From positions 1 to 64,000 of the forward strand of contig CAMLPV010000004.1 of the NCBI GenBank assembly GCA_946482005.1: a DNA stretch of 64,000 nucleotides, written 5' to 3'. The notes under the pieces are model-generated. The model was not told the DNA's origin and ran no database searches. It worked only from the letters and a program-made list of their open reading frames with translations. Source of the DNA: an uncultured Gilliamella sp. (GTDB lineage Bacteria > Pseudomonadota > Gammaproteobacteria > Enterobacterales > Orbaceae). Positions 1 through 10,101 of the stretch are shown in pieces. A program made the translations under genes and the position numbers. How positions within the stretch are numbered: the stretch's first letter is position 1; every line of letters begins with the position of its first letter.

Positions 1-48
1 GATGGTAGTGTGGGTATTACCCATGTGAGAGTAGGGAGCCGCCAGACT
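1..48 (+). rRNA. rrf: 5S ribosomal RNA, 3' end only
   Basis: The first 48 bases match the 3' part of enterobacterial 5S rRNA, including the conserved stretch around GTAGTGTGGG and the GAGAGTAGG element, and finish with a GCCAGAC tail that would pair with the missing 5' end. The rest of the rRNA operon lies left of the window. The tRNA-Asp and tRNA-Trp genes follow directly, as at the end of the E. coli rrnC operon. Confidence 0.9.
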
Positions 49-77
49 TTTAAATTTATATACACACCAAATTCGGT

Positions 78-154
78 GGAGCGGTAGTTCAGTTGGTCAG
101 AATACCTGCCTGTCACGCAGGGGGTCGCGGGTTCGAGCCCCGTCCGTTCCGCCA
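78..154 (+). tRNA. tRNA-Asp (anticodon GTC)
   Basis: A full cloverleaf with encoded CCA is present; the anticodon GTC is at 112-114. The sequence is almost the same as the E. coli tRNA-Asp gene. It lies 29 bases after the 5S gene and is probably cut from the same rRNA transcript. Confidence 0.97.
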
Positions 155-162
155 CCTTATCT

Positions 163-238
163 AGGGGCGTAGTTCAATTGGTAGAGCACCGGTCTCCAAA
201 ACCGGGTGTTGGGAGTTCGAGACTCTCCGCCCCTGCCA
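163..238 (+). tRNA. tRNA-Trp (anticodon CCA)
   Basis: A full cloverleaf with encoded CCA; the anticodon CCA is at 196-198. It follows tRNA-Asp by 8 bases, the same 5S-Asp-Trp order as the distal end of E. coli rrnC. Confidence 0.97.
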
Positions 239-370
239 AAAATGATGATTTTGTTCTAATTTTAGCCGTTCAGCAATTTTTACTAACACAAATAAAAAAT
301 TTTTGTTTACAGATTAAGTTAGTGAATTATAATTCCCGCCCAAATACTTTTACAATCTAGAGGATATAAA

Positions 371-709
371 ATGGCTGAAAGTTTTGTAAGTCAACAACGT
401 TTTTTTGATAATAAGAATTATCCAAGGGGATTCTCTCGCCACGGAGATTTCACAATTAAAGAAGCACAAATTTTAGAAAAATATGGCTGTGCTTTTAGAG
501 ATCTTGATGCAGAAACCAGAAAGCCTGTTACAGCAGACGAAAAGTCATTTGTAGCAGTGTGTAAAGGAAAAAAAGAACCTTCTACTGATTTAGAAAAAGC
601 ATGGTTAAAATACTTATCCCGTATAAATAAGCCGAAACGTTTTCATACATTATCAGGCGGTAAGCCTCAAGTTGATGTTAATGATGATTTCGTAGATAGT
701 GATGACTAA
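371..709 (+). CDS. maoP: Macrodomain Ori organisation protein MaoP (YifE, DUF413)
   Basis: The 112-residue product has exactly the length of E. coli MaoP (YifE) and matches it along its whole length: an MAESF start, the [18 protein letters not shown] core, the [13 protein letters not shown] block and a DSDD end. In E. coli MaoP acts with the maoS site to shape the Ori macrodomain of the chromosome; that role is known from the family, not from this sequence. An AGAGGA ribosome site lies just upstream of the ATG. The gene follows the rRNA-tRNA cluster and faces yifB, with 5 bases between the two stop codons. In E. coli hdfR sits between trpT and maoP; here only about 130 A/T-rich bases separate them, so hdfR is absent. 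Confidence 0.95.
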   Translation: MAESFVSQQRFFDNKNYPRGFSRHGDFTIKEAQILEKYGCAFRDLDAETRKPVTADEKSFVAVCKGKKEPSTDLEKAWLKYLSRINKPKRFHTLSGGKPQVDVNDDFVDSDD

Positions 710-714
710 TTCTT

Positions 715-2238
715 TTAACCAATATTTTTGTGTAATTGAATTAATAATCGATCCATAGAACGATAACTTAATGCTTCTGAAAGATGTTTTCGTTCTATGT
801 TTTCTGATAGCTCTAAATCTGCAATAGTGCGGGATACTTTCAATATTCTATGCCATGCTCTAGCTGAAAGCCCTAATTTTATCAAAGCTTGTTCTAAATA
901 CTCATTATCTTCATCAGATAATTGACAATAAAGTTGAATATCATTAGAGGTTAGTTGACTATTTAATTTTTTATTTCTTTCCATTTGAATGTACCTGGCT
1001 CGTAAAACTCTTTCTTTTACTATTTCAGTAGATTCACTCTTTATTGCTCTCTGACGCAATGCTCCTTTAGGTAAAAGTGGAACTTCAATAGAGATATCAA
1101 ATCTATCTAAAAAAGGTCCTGACAGACGATTTAGATAACGAATGATTTGTTGAGGAGTCGTTCTGTTATGCGTTCCTTGATAGTGTCCTGTAGGACTTGG
1201 ATTCATTGCTGCTATAAGTTGAAACCTAGCTGGAAATTTTATTTTAGCATTTGCTCTTGAAATAATGATTTCACCTGATTCAATAGGTTCTCTTAACGCA
1301 TCAAGGACTTTACGATTAAATTCAGGAAGTTCATCTAAAAACAACACTCCATTATGAGCTAGTGATATTTCACCAGGTTTAGGTATTGATCCCCCTCCAA
1401 CCAATGCTGCAATTGAAGCACTATGATGAGGCGATCTGAAAGGGCGTTTACGCCAATTTTGAATTGATCCATTTGAACTAACCAAACTAGTAATTGCTGC
1501 ACTTTCTAGTGCTTCTGCATCAGATAATGGAGGCAGTAATGATGTTAACCGAGTTGCTAACATTGTTTTACCTGTCCCAGGGGGGCCTATTAATAATAAA
1601 TTATGACCTCCAGCGGCTGCTATTTCCAATGCTCTTTTAGCATGCTCTTGCCCAATAATATCCTGCAAATTAGCTAACGTATCATTACCATTATGGTATT
1701 CTCTATAAGCTACTAACGGTAAGCTTATTTCTTGTGTCAAATGTTGACATACCTCGACTAAATTATTTGTGATTAATGTATTTCCTTGGTGTATTAAAGA
1801 TATTTCTGATTGATTCTCTGCTGATATTATTAGCGAACGCTGCTTTTTTTGGGATGAAAGTGCAGCGGGTATAGCACCTTTAACTGCTCTAATTTCTCCA
1901 GATAAAGCAAGCTCTCCTAAAAATTCATATTTAGATAAATTATCAGAGGGAATTTGTTGTGTTGCAGCAAGAATTGCAATAGCAATAGGTAAATCAAAAC
2001 GACTGCCTTCTTTTGGGAGATCAGCTGGTGACAAATTGACAGTTATTTTTTTTGCAGGAAAAGTAAATCCACTATTAATGATTGCACTTCTAACACGATC
2101 TTTTGCTTCTTTGACAGTTGCTTCAGGAAGACCAACTAGGACAAAACCAGGTAAACCATTACTAATATGAACTTCTACATTTATTTGTGGAGCTTGTATT
2201 CCAATGGATGCGCGAGTGAAAATAGTTGCAAGTGACAT
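715..2238 (-). CDS. comM: YifB/ComM AAA+ ATPase, Mg-chelatase-like
   Basis: This is the YifB/ComM family: an N-terminal ChlI/lon-like domain (residues 1-170), then an AAA+ ATPase module with Walker A GPPGTGKT near residue 215 and Walker B LFLDELPEF near 295, and a C-terminal Mg-chelatase-type domain. ComM is a hexameric helicase that promotes branch migration of incoming DNA during natural transformation in Vibrio and Haemophilus. I start it at the ATG at 2238 (protein MSLATIF, 507 residues), because this aligns with the family start; an in-frame ATG at 2256 would add six residues. Upstream there is only a weak AAAG ribosome site. The gene is convergent with maoP, as in E. coli. Confidence 0.93.
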   Translation of the reverse strand: MSLATIFTRASIGIQAPQINVEVHISNGLPGFVLVGLPEATVKEAKDRVRSAIINSGFTFPAKKITVNLSPADLPKEGSRFDLPIAIAILAATQQIPSDNLSKYEFLGELALSGEIRAVKGAIPAALSSQKKQRSLIISAENQSEISLIHQGNTLITNNLVEVCQHLTQEISLPLVAYREYHNGNDTLANLQDIIGQEHAKRALEIAAAGGHNLLLIGPPGTGKTMLATRLTSLLPPLSDAEALESAAITSLVSSNGSIQNWRKRPFRSPHHSASIAALVGGGSIPKPGEISLAHNGVLFLDELPEFNRKVLDALREPIESGEIIISRANAKIKFPARFQLIAAMNPSPTGHYQGTHNRTTPQQIIRYLNRLSGPFLDRFDISIEVPLLPKGALRQRAIKSESTEIVKERVLRARYIQMERNKKLNSQLTSNDIQLYCQLSDEDNEYLEQALIKLGLSARAWHRILKVSRTIADLELSENIERKHLSEALSYRSMDRLLIQLHKNIG

Positions 2239-2357
2239 AATTTTAATCTTTAACATTTAAATTTATTATCACTTTATTTATAAATAAGTCATGCATAAAT
2301 CTCATTATTAAATTTATGCGTTTTTGTTCGCAATAAATATGATATTTTTTCTGTTAT

Positions 2358-3158
2358 TTACTCTTTTTCACTAATCAAGTATCTCGAAATAAATAATGAT
2401 ATAAAAAATAGACACGTGTTACTTAATACAACGGATGGACCTGTCGGGGTATCGTAAATGAATGAAAATAATAATCCTCCAATAATAGATAACATACCGA
2501 TAATTATTGCTATTAATGCCATAGATTCAGGTGTTTTTGAATAATATTTGGCTGTTGCAGCAGGAATAATAAGTAGCGATGTGATAATCAGTGCGCCTAC
2601 AAATTTCATTGCTATTCCTATTGTAAACGCTAATAATAGAGTTAAAAGCAATTTTGTGAATTGTATATTAATACCGTTACTAAATGCTAATTCTTCACTA
2701 ACAGTAATGAATAAAAAATTATTCCATTGCCAAAGTAGTAAAGTGCCAATAAGCATTACACAAATAATAATTTGAAAAAGATCAGAATATGTTACAGATA
2801 GAAGATCGCCAAATAAGTATCCCATCAAGTCAATACGTATATTCTTCATTAAGCTAATAACTACTAGGCCTAGTGATAATGCACTGTGAGCCAAAATACC
2901 AAGTAAGGTATCAATTGGCAATTGCTTTTGAGATTCCAGCCAAAGTAATCCTATAGCAAGTAAAAGTGTTATAAAAATAACAGCATAAAACAAATTTATG
3001 TTGAGTAGAAAACCAAATGCAATACCGAGTAAAGCTGCATGTGATAAAGTATCACCAAAATATGACATCCTTCTCCATACAACAAATGTACCTAACGGAC
3101 CTGTTACTGTAGTTAAAAATAAACCCGCTAATAAAGATGGTAATAGTAACTCAATCAT
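2358..3158 (-). CDS. znuB: Zinc ABC transporter permease ZnuB
   Basis: A 266-residue polytopic inner-membrane protein with the ABC-3 permease fold (about eight hydrophobic segments). It keeps the ZnuB signatures [17 protein letters not shown] at the N-terminus, the [19 protein letters not shown] block and the [19 protein letters not shown] stretch. It forms the membrane channel of the high-affinity ZnuABC zinc importer. I chose the ATG at 3158 (MIELLLP), which matches the family start, over a TTG at 3173. It lies 31 bases downstream of znuC on the same strand and is certainly co-transcribed with it from the Zur-controlled promoter at 3969-3983. Confidence 0.95.
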   Translation of the reverse strand: MIELLLPSLLAGLFLTTVTGPLGTFVVWRRMSYFGDTLSHAALLGIAFGFLLNINLFYAVIFITLLLAIGLLWLESQKQLPIDTLLGILAHSALSLGLVVISLMKNIRIDLMGYLFGDLLSVTYSDLFQIIICVMLIGTLLLWQWNNFLFITVSEELAFSNGINIQFTKLLLTLLLAFTIGIAMKFVGALIITSLLIIPAATAKYYSKTPESMALIAIIIGMLSIIGGLLFSFIYDTPTGPSVVLSNTCLFFISLFISRYLISEKE

Positions 3159-3189
3159 TATCTTTTTTTCCAATTTTAGGTAAGATTAT

Positions 3190-3936
3190 TTAATTATTTT
3201 TCTGTTCATTAGTGTGTTTACATAAATCATGTTGATGATTGTGATGATGTTTATAAACAGCGATTTGAGATGCACCTTGTTGACCAAAAAGAGAAATAAA
3301 TTCTGGATCATTTGAGACACTAGCTGGCGTTCCTGAACAACAAATATGATGATTTAAGCAGATGACTTCATCTGTTTTAGCCATTACCAAATGTAGATCA
3401 TGTGAAACCATTAAAACACCACAATTAAACTGTGTTTTCGCATTACTAATTAAATCATATAATAAAACCTGTCCATTAACATCTACTCCCTGCGTCGGTT
3501 CATCAAGGATTAATAATTGGGGGCGTTTAGCTAACGCCTGAGCAAGTAGCACTCTTTGCAGTTCACCGCCAGACAGTTGGTGCATTGATTTATCAATTAA
3601 ATATTCTGCTTTTACCAAAGATAGGATGTTTAGAACATTTTTACTGTTTAATTGTTTATTCAAACACATAAAACGCTTTACAGTAATGGGTAAGGTCGGA
3701 TTAAGTTTGATGGATTGTGGAACATAACCAATTGTTAAGTTAGTTAAACGGGTGATTTTTCCTGATGTATAAGGCATTAATCCCAAAATGACTTTAACTA
3801 ATGTTGATTTACCTGCACCATTTGGGCCAAGTAACGTTACAATTTGATTTGTGCTAATTGATAACGAAACATTATGTATTATTTTTTGATGTTTTATTTC
3901 AACCGAAACATTATCTAGCGAAATTAGCTGAGTCAT
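3190..3936 (-). CDS. znuC: Zinc ABC transporter ATPase ZnuC
   Basis: A 248-residue ABC ATPase with Walker A GPNGAGKS near residue 37, ABC signature LSGGELQR near 120, Walker [13 protein letters not shown] near 140 and the switch histidine in VSHD. The C-terminal tail is histidine-rich ([10 protein letters not shown]), as in enterobacterial ZnuC, where it is thought to bind zinc. It powers ZnuB. It is the first gene of the znuC-znuB operon and is divergent from znuA, with the Zur box in the 93-base gap between them. Confidence 0.95.
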   Translation of the reverse strand: MTQLISLDNVSVEIKHQKIIHNVSLSISTNQIVTLLGPNGAGKSTLVKVILGLMPYTSGKITRLTNLTIGYVPQSIKLNPTLPITVKRFMCLNKQLNSKNVLNILSLVKAEYLIDKSMHQLSGGELQRVLLAQALAKRPQLLILDEPTQGVDVNGQVLLYDLISNAKTQFNCGVLMVSHDLHLVMAKTDEVICLNHHICCSGTPASVSNDPEFISLFGQQGASQIAVYKHHHNHQHDLCKHTNEQKNN

Positions 3937-3968
3937 ATTAACGTAAGTCCTTGCTCACCTATATGTTA

Positions 3969-3983
3969 TGTTATACTATAACA
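3969..3983. promoter_or_regulatory. Zur box between znuC and znuA
   Basis: The 15-base sequence TGTTATACTATAACA is a perfect palindrome around its central base and equals the core of the E. coli Zur operator (TGTTATAnTATAACA). It sits between the divergent znuCB and znuA genes, where a single site could repress both promoters when zinc is plentiful. The site is seen directly; binding by Zur is inferred from the consensus. Confidence 0.88.
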
Positions 3984-4029
3984 ATAATGTGATCTATTCT
4001 ACCATAATTTATAACTATAGGATAATAAT

Positions 4030-4989
4030 GTGAAAAAAAATGCACAAATTAAATCTAATCGATTATTGCGATTCTTAAAAATGCTAAGTCCATTGCTCAT
4101 TATTAACAGTTTTATTTTAGATGCTAATGCAAACATTATTTCCTCTGTAAAACCCATTGCTTTTATAACTCAAGCGGTTTCTGATGGCGTAACAAATACT
4201 GATATTTTATTGCCTGATGGAGCTTCTCCGCACACATATTCTTTAAAACCATCGGATTTAGCTAAAATAAAAACAGCAGAATTAATTATTTGGGTTGGTG
4301 AAGACTTAGAAACATTCATGCCTACAGTTTTAAAAAGTATTGATAAAAACAAACAGATTGAATTAATGGATATACCCACCATTAAAAGTTTACTACGAAC
4401 CAGTACAAATAATCATGATCAACAAGAAACCCATTCTCATAACAACGATTCTGATCATGATCATCATGGTGAATACGATGAGCATATTTGGCTTTCCCCA
4501 AAAATTGCCAAAGAGATTGCTCAAGCCGTACATGATAAACTTATTACTATATATCCCGACAAAAAAGATATTATTGATGAAAATTTAAACGAATTCACCG
4601 TTAAACTAGCTGAAACAGAACAAAACATTGCAAAAAAACTCATTAACGTACAAAATAACGGATATTTTGTTTTTCATGATGCCTATGGGTATTTTGAATC
4701 ACAGTTCGGATTAAAAAATCTAGGTAGTTTTACCATAAATCCAGCAGTACAGCCCGGTGTTCAAACCGTTTATGCTATCAAACGAGAATTAAAAGAACAT
4801 CAAGCAGTATGTATATTTAGAGAGCCACAGTTTAGCCCTGCAGTTATTGAAAAAATAGTGAATGGAACAGATGTTCGTATTGGCGAATTGAACCCCTTGG
4901 GTACAGATATTACTTTATCCAAAAATGCCTATTCACAATTTTTATTAAGATTAACACAGCAACTGTTGGATTGTTTAGATAAAAAGTAA
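4030..4989 (+). CDS. znuA: Periplasmic zinc-binding protein ZnuA
   Basis: A 319-residue cluster A-I (ZinT/TroA type) solute-binding protein. The GTG at 4030 is used as start, with AGGA about eight bases upstream; the basic N-terminus and hydrophobic segment form a signal peptide ending near ALDANA. Zinc-ligand motifs seen: the histidine in ASPHTYSL, the histidine in DEHIWLSP and the histidine in VFHDAYGY. A histidine/aspartate-rich loop covers residues 127-153, the typical charged flexible loop of ZnuA. It delivers periplasmic zinc to ZnuBC. It is expressed divergently from znuCB across the Zur box and is followed 28 bases later by mepM, as in E. coli. Confidence 0.95.
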   Translation: MKKNAQIKSNRLLRFLKMLSPLLIINSFILDANANIISSVKPIAFITQAVSDGVTNTDILLPDGASPHTYSLKPSDLAKIKTAELIIWVGEDLETFMPTVLKSIDKNKQIELMDIPTIKSLLRTSTNNHDQQETHSHNNDSDHDHHGEYDEHIWLSPKIAKEIAQAVHDKLITIYPDKKDIIDENLNEFTVKLAETEQNIAKKLINVQNNGYFVFHDAYGYFESQFGLKNLGSFTINPAVQPGVQTVYAIKRELKEHQAVCIFREPQFSPAVIEKIVNGTDVRIGELNPLGTDITLSKNAYSQFLLRLTQQLLDCLDKK

Positions 4990-5017
4990 TTTAGATAATA
5001 AATAGTTAAGGTTAATT

Positions 5018-6379
5018 TTGGCAAGTAAGATTAAATCCACTGATATTGAAAAGAATAAATCTAATTTTCCCTATTTTTCACTATTAGGTGTTCTTCTTGT
5101 GGTTATCTTATTTACCGTATTATGGCGGCCTCTTAATTTGGATCGCACGGTATATGTTCCTTTGACTCCTCAAGTTGAAACGACAGTAACAGATAATATT
5201 AATTCTCCAGTTGTTGTTGGAGATGGTCGAATTGAAGTTGTTGGCGGTAAGTCAAAAACAGATCAAGTTACTGAATCATCAGATGTTCCTGAGGATGAAA
5301 TAGTTAAAGATGAGCTAGATGACATTATTGAAGATAAGGGTAATACTGTGCAATATACTGTTGCACGGGGCGATACTTTACATGATATTTTACTGAGATA
5401 TAACATAAATAGAAGGGATGTTTACCAATTAACTACTAACTTTAAACAGCTAGCCAATTTAAGAATCGGTCAACAAGTTAGTTGGACTACTGATGATTCC
5501 CATAATTTACAAAGTTTTAGTTGGATAATATCCAGTAACAATATCAGAATTTACGAAAAATCAGGCAATAAATTTATCGAAAGTTCTGAAACTATAGAAG
5601 TAGTACCTCAGGATGTAGTTATAAAAGGGGATATAAAAACCAGTTTTGTTGCTGATGCGCGTAAAAGTGGATTAACAAGTAGTGAAATTGGAGTTATCAC
5701 TCGAGCTTTACAATGGCGCTTAGATTTTCGTCGTTTAAAAGTTGGTGATAAATTCTCGGTAATTTTATCGCGTGAAATGCATGGTAAACGTTTGTCTAAT
5801 AGTCAATTAATCGGTGTTCGCATTAAAAATGGTAGCAAAGATTATTATGCTATTTTAGCTGATGATGGTCAATATTATGATATTAACGGCGGCAGCTTAT
5901 CACAAAGTTTTTTCCGATATCCTCTTGAAAAACAAGCTCGTGTATCATCAGGATTTAACCCACGTCGATTAAATCCTGTTACTGGTATTGTTACACCTCA
6001 CAATGGCGTTGACTTTGCCGTATCACGAGGAACACCTGTTTTATCAGTAGGTAATGGTGAAGTGGTTATTGCCAAGTATAGTGGTTCTGCGGGTAACTAT
6101 ATTGCTATTCGTCATGGTCGTCAGTATATGACAACATATATGCATCTGGATAAAATATTGGTAAAACCTGGTCAGCAAGTTAAGCAAGGTGATAAGATTG
6201 GCCTATCAGGCAATACAGGGCGATCGACAGGTCCTCATCTACACTTTGAGTTACATATTAATAATAAACCTGTTAATCCGTTAACAGCAAGTTTACCTAT
6301 TTCAGAAGGGTTAACGGGTAAATCAAAAAAAGCATTTTTGTCAAAAGTTAAAGATATTCGTCCTCAGCTAAATTTTTAA
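5018..6379 (+). CDS. mepM: Murein DD-endopeptidase MepM (M23 family)
   Basis: A 453-residue cell-wall hydrolase. It has one N-terminal membrane segment (about residues 20-36), an OapA/LysM-like domain around 110-155 (TVARGDTLHDIL), and a C-terminal peptidase M23 (LytM) domain with the zinc motifs HNGVDF near 328 and HLHFELH near 408. MepM cuts D-Ala-mDAP cross-links to let new peptidoglycan strands in. Translation starts at a TTG at 5018, with AAGG six bases upstream; no ATG is available. The position next to znuA is conserved in enterobacteria and fits a zinc-dependent enzyme. Confidence 0.94.
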   Translation: MASKIKSTDIEKNKSNFPYFSLLGVLLVVILFTVLWRPLNLDRTVYVPLTPQVETTVTDNINSPVVVGDGRIEVVGGKSKTDQVTESSDVPEDEIVKDELDDIIEDKGNTVQYTVARGDTLHDILLRYNINRRDVYQLTTNFKQLANLRIGQQVSWTTDDSHNLQSFSWIISSNNIRIYEKSGNKFIESSETIEVVPQDVVIKGDIKTSFVADARKSGLTSSEIGVITRALQWRLDFRRLKVGDKFSVILSREMHGKRLSNSQLIGVRIKNGSKDYYAILADDGQYYDINGGSLSQSFFRYPLEKQARVSSGFNPRRLNPVTGIVTPHNGVDFAVSRGTPVLSVGNGEVVIAKYSGSAGNYIAIRHGRQYMTTYMHLDKILVKPGQQVKQGDKIGLSGNTGRSTGPHLHFELHINNKPVNPLTASLPISEGLTGKSKKAFLSKVKDIRPQLNF

Positions 6380-6514
6380 AAAATTAAAGGTTAATTTTAT
6401 ACTGAAACATACCCATTTCCTGAAACTTTTTAACGAAAAGAAGGTCAAGGTATCCTTAAGAAATTATGTTATTATAAGGTTAATTTTGATTGAATAATAA
6501 ATGTTAGGTGTAGC

Positions 6515-8848
6515 TTGAATAAATCAACAAAAACAACCAAAACAAACAAAAAACGATCCGCTAAAAAGGTTAAGAAAAAGACTTTATGGCGACGGCTTTG
6601 GTCGTTCCTGTTTAAAGTCTTTCTAGTTTTTGCTGCTGTAGCTATAATTTATGGTATCTATCTTGACCAGCAAATCAAAGAACGTATTGATGGTAATGTT
6701 TGGGAACTACCAGCTGCAGTTTATGGTCAAATTATTGATCTTGAACCAGATAGTGAATACAGTTTAAGTGATGTAGTCACTATGCTAGTTGGGGCTCAAT
6801 ATCGACAGCAAGACACCAAAGCAACGCGCCCAGGCGAATTTATTGTTACTAACGATACAGTACAAATTTATCGTCGACCTTTTACTTTCCCTGATGGTGA
6901 AGAAAAAGCGTTTCGTGTCAAAATTTCATTTTATGAAAATCATATTGATCGTATCACTAATTTAGATACAGGTCGTGATTTTGGATTACTACGCATTGAT
7001 CCTAAATTAATTACTATGCTGCATTCTCCTAATGGTGAGCAGCGATTATTTGTGCCGTTAAAAGAATTTCCTGATTCACTCATACAAACATTAATAGCCA
7101 CTGAAGATAAACGTTTTTATAATCATTATGGAGTGAGTTTATACTCTATTGGGCGTGCGATTTTTGTTAACTTAACGACTGGTCGTACGGAAGGTGGTAG
7201 TACCTTAACGCAACAAACAGTAAAAAATCTTTTTTTGACTAATGAACGTAGTTTAAGTAGAAAGATCCGCGAAGCTTATATGGCATTGATTTTAGATGCC
7301 CGATATAGCAAAGAAAGAATCTTAGAATTATATCTAAATGAAGTCTATTTTGGACAAGCAGGTAGTGAAGAAATTCATGGTTTTCCACTCGCTAGCCTGT
7401 ATTATTTTGGACGTCCTGTCAATGAGCTTACATTAGATCAGCAAGCAGTTTTAGTTGGAATGGTAAAAGGCGCATCACTTTATAATCCTTGGACACAACC
7501 AAAACAAGTTCTTGAGCGTCGTAATGTTGTTTTAAAACTTACTCAACAACAAGGTATTATTGATGAAGAGTTATATAACTTATTAAGTCAGCGCCCACTC
7601 TCTGTATTACCTAAAGGAGGCGTCATTTCTCCTCAACCTGCATTTATGCAAGTTGTACGCAGTGAACTGAGAAAGCAGTTAGGAGATAAAGCTGATCATC
7701 TGTCAGGAATGAAGATCTTCACTACTTTTGATCCAGTTGCTCAGGCAGCTGCCGAACAAGCAGTAACCAATCAAATAGAATCATTACGTAAATCTACGAA
7801 CAAAGATTTACAAACTGCAATGGTCATTGTTAGTCGGGAAACAGGTGAAATACGGTCAATTATAGGTAGTGCTGAACCACGTTATCCTGGTTACAATCGA
7901 GCATGGTTAACAAGACGGTCAATTGGGTCTTTAGCTAAACCTTCAACCTATTTGACTGCGTTAGGGCAACCAGATAATTATCAACTAAATAGTTGGCTTA
8001 ATGATAATCCACTGTCAATTAAAGTCGATAATGGCAGCTATTGGCAACCGAAAAATTTTGACCGGAAATATCGTGATCGTGTTATGTTGGTGGATGCTTT
8101 AGCGCTCTCACTTAATGTACCGACAGTAAATCTAGGAATGGAATTAGGACTTGATGCAAGTAAAAATACTTTAGAAGCATTAGGTGTACCAGCAGATCGC
8201 ATACCTAATTTACCATCAAGATTACTTGGAGCTTTAGAATTAACGCCATTAGAAACAGCACAGATGTTTCAAACTATTACTAATAATGGCCAACGTTCGC
8301 CATTAACTATTCTCCGATATGTATTAACGGATAAAGGAAAGTTGGTTTATCAAAGTTATCCACAGCAACTACAAGCTGTGTCAGCACAGTCCGCTTATTT
8401 AACAACTTATGCAATGCAGCAGGTTGTTGAATCAGGTACATCGCGTTCGTTAAAAGCCAAATATGGACCATTTAAACTCGCTGCTAAAACTGGGACAAGT
8501 AACGATTCAAGAGATAGTTGGTTTACAGGAATTGATGGTAAAAATGTTGCTGTCATCTGGATTGGGCTTGATGACCATTCTCCTATGAAATTAACAGGAG
8601 CAACGGGAGCGCTAAAAATTTATAGTGAATATTTACAAAATAATCCACCTAAGAAATTTGTTTTGCCTATGCCACAAAATATTTTTATGATGCCAATTGA
8701 TAGCAATGGTCAGTGGCAATGTGGTGGAAGTGGTGTACGTACTTTGCCTGTATGGACCGCTAATCCCCAAGGTTTGTGTTCTGGCAGTAACCAATCGGTG
8801 TCAGATAAATCGGCACCATCTTGGGTATCTGAAATGTTAAATAACTAA
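6515..8848 (+). CDS. mrcB: Penicillin-binding protein 1B (bifunctional)
   Basis: A 777-residue class A PBP. It has a lysine-rich cytoplasmic tail (1-25), one membrane segment (about 28-50), a UB2H domain (the docking site of the LpoB activator in E. coli), a GT51 glycosyltransferase domain with catalytic glutamate in ATEDKRFYNHYG (E197) and EGGSTLTQQ, and a transpeptidase domain with the SLAK motif (S472, K475), SLN and KTGT (K658). It polymerises and cross-links peptidoglycan. The start is a TTG at 6515, with AGGTG upstream; the nearby ATG at 6501 runs into a stop after five codons. mutM follows by 10 bases. Confidence 0.95.
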   Translation: MNKSTKTTKTNKKRSAKKVKKKTLWRRLWSFLFKVFLVFAAVAIIYGIYLDQQIKERIDGNVWELPAAVYGQIIDLEPDSEYSLSDVVTMLVGAQYRQQDTKATRPGEFIVTNDTVQIYRRPFTFPDGEEKAFRVKISFYENHIDRITNLDTGRDFGLLRIDPKLITMLHSPNGEQRLFVPLKEFPDSLIQTLIATEDKRFYNHYGVSLYSIGRAIFVNLTTGRTEGGSTLTQQTVKNLFLTNERSLSRKIREAYMALILDARYSKERILELYLNEVYFGQAGSEEIHGFPLASLYYFGRPVNELTLDQQAVLVGMVKGASLYNPWTQPKQVLERRNVVLKLTQQQGIIDEELYNLLSQRPLSVLPKGGVISPQPAFMQVVRSELRKQLGDKADHLSGMKIFTTFDPVAQAAAEQAVTNQIESLRKSTNKDLQTAMVIVSRETGEIRSIIGSAEPRYPGYNRAWLTRRSIGSLAKPSTYLTALGQPDNYQLNSWLNDNPLSIKVDNGSYWQPKNFDRKYRDRVMLVDALALSLNVPTVNLGMELGLDASKNTLEALGVPADRIPNLPSRLLGALELTPLETAQMFQTITNNGQRSPLTILRYVLTDKGKLVYQSYPQQLQAVSAQSAYLTTYAMQQVVESGTSRSLKAKYGPFKLAAKTGTSNDSRDSWFTGIDGKNVAVIWIGLDDHSPMKLTGATGALKIYSEYLQNNPPKKFVLPMPQNIFMMPIDSNGQWQCGGSGVRTLPVWTANPQGLCSGSNQSVSDKSAPSWVSEMLNN

Positions 8849-8858
8849 GTAGGACTCT

Positions 8859-9668
8859 ATGCCTGAATTACCAGAAGTCGAAACAAGTCGTCGTGGTATT
8901 TTACCTTATTTGAAAGGTCAGACTATTAAACAAATAATTGTTCGACAGCCTAAATTGCGTTGGCCAGTTGATGATGCAATTAAGAATGCTCAAGGACAAG
9001 TTATTTTAGATATTCAAAGACGTGCGAAATATCTGTTGTTACAATTGTCTTATAACTGGATAGTAATTCATTTAGGAATGTCAGGTAGTTTACGCATTTT
9101 AAAAAATCATCAAGAAGCTGAAAAACATGACCATATTGATTTGGTTTTAGAAAATGGTGTGATTTTACGTTACACAGACCCAAGACGTTTTGGGTCTTGG
9201 CTTTGGGCTAATTCACTCGATGATGTATTCCAATTGCAACATTTGGGACCAGAACCTTTGAGTGATGAGTTTTCAGCAAACTATTTATTTGAAAAAGCAA
9301 AAAACCGACAAATACCCATTAAAAGTTGGATTATGGATAATCATATTGTGGTTGGCGTTGGCAATATTTATGCTTCAGAATCATTGTTCATGGCAAAAAT
9401 TAATCCCAATCGAAAAGTGAATTCTATACAATTAGTGGAATTTGAGAGATTAGTTAATGCTATTAAGCAAGTACTTACTAAATCAATTACACAAGGTGGT
9501 ACCACGCTTAAAGATTTTCTGCAATCAGATGGAAAACCAGGCTATTTCGCTCAAGAACTTCAAGTTTACGGTAGAGTCGGTGAAAAATGCTATATTTGTA
9601 ATGCAGAAATAAAATCACAAAAAATTGGGCAACGTAACACGTTCTATTGTGAACAATGCCAAAACTAA
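8859..9668 (+). CDS. mutM: Formamidopyrimidine-DNA glycosylase (Fpg/MutM)
   Basis: A 269-residue DNA repair enzyme that removes 8-oxoguanine and formamidopyrimidines and nicks the abasic site. The protein starts MPELPEVE, giving the catalytic proline (P2 after Met removal) and E3; the helix-two-turn-helix motif [10 protein letters not shown] is in the middle and a four-cysteine zinc finger (CYIC ... CEQC) closes the protein. An AGGA sequence lies eight bases before the ATG. It lies 10 bases after mrcB and is likely co-transcribed. Length is normal for the family. Confidence 0.96.
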   Translation: MPELPEVETSRRGILPYLKGQTIKQIIVRQPKLRWPVDDAIKNAQGQVILDIQRRAKYLLLQLSYNWIVIHLGMSGSLRILKNHQEAEKHDHIDLVLENGVILRYTDPRRFGSWLWANSLDDVFQLQHLGPEPLSDEFSANYLFEKAKNRQIPIKSWIMDNHIVVGVGNIYASESLFMAKINPNRKVNSIQLVEFERLVNAIKQVLTKSITQGGTTLKDFLQSDGKPGYFAQELQVYGRVGEKCYICNAEIKSQKIGQRNTFYCEQCQN

Positions 9669-10101
9669 TTGTCTATTTTTTATGTGACTAATTACTTAAA
9701 ATAGTCGATGTAAGTTAACAATAATATCAATAACCTAATTGAGCTAAAAAACTAAAATTTATACAAATAACATCTATTTTGTTTCTTTAAACCATCATCA
9801 ACGCAGATAAGTATACATACCAATTTTTCAATTAATTAGTGTTTACTAACTGAAATGCTAATTATTGGAATGCAGCAAAGAAGTAAATATTCGAAATGTT
9901 TTTGCTTTGAAGTGGCTAGACTTGTTACGCGATATCGGATATCTTTTAAGAGTATAAAAGTATTTGTCTTTTATAAAGTTTATTATGTAGCGCTAATTAA
10001 TTAGTGATAAAATATTAAACTTCAAAGATGTTTCAATCGCGTTATTTCTAATTTGCATTGATTTTAATGTAATTTATTTCGCTTTTATTAAGGAATTTAA
10101 G
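9669..10101. other. 433-base gap before tolB; no gene seen
   Basis: A very A/T-rich stretch without a credible reading frame. It must contain the tolB promoter; an AAGGAAT ribosome site is at about 10090. In most gammaproteobacteria tolQ, tolR and tolA would lie immediately upstream of tolB; nothing resembling them, even as remnants, is visible here. Confidence 0.6.

Noticed and set aside
178-360. 60-codon frame starting within tRNA-Trp
   Set aside because: It runs through the tRNA gene and the maoP leader; no ribosome site and no protein-like composition.
2548-2775. Plus-strand frame inside znuB
   Set aside because: Antisense shadow of a well-supported gene.
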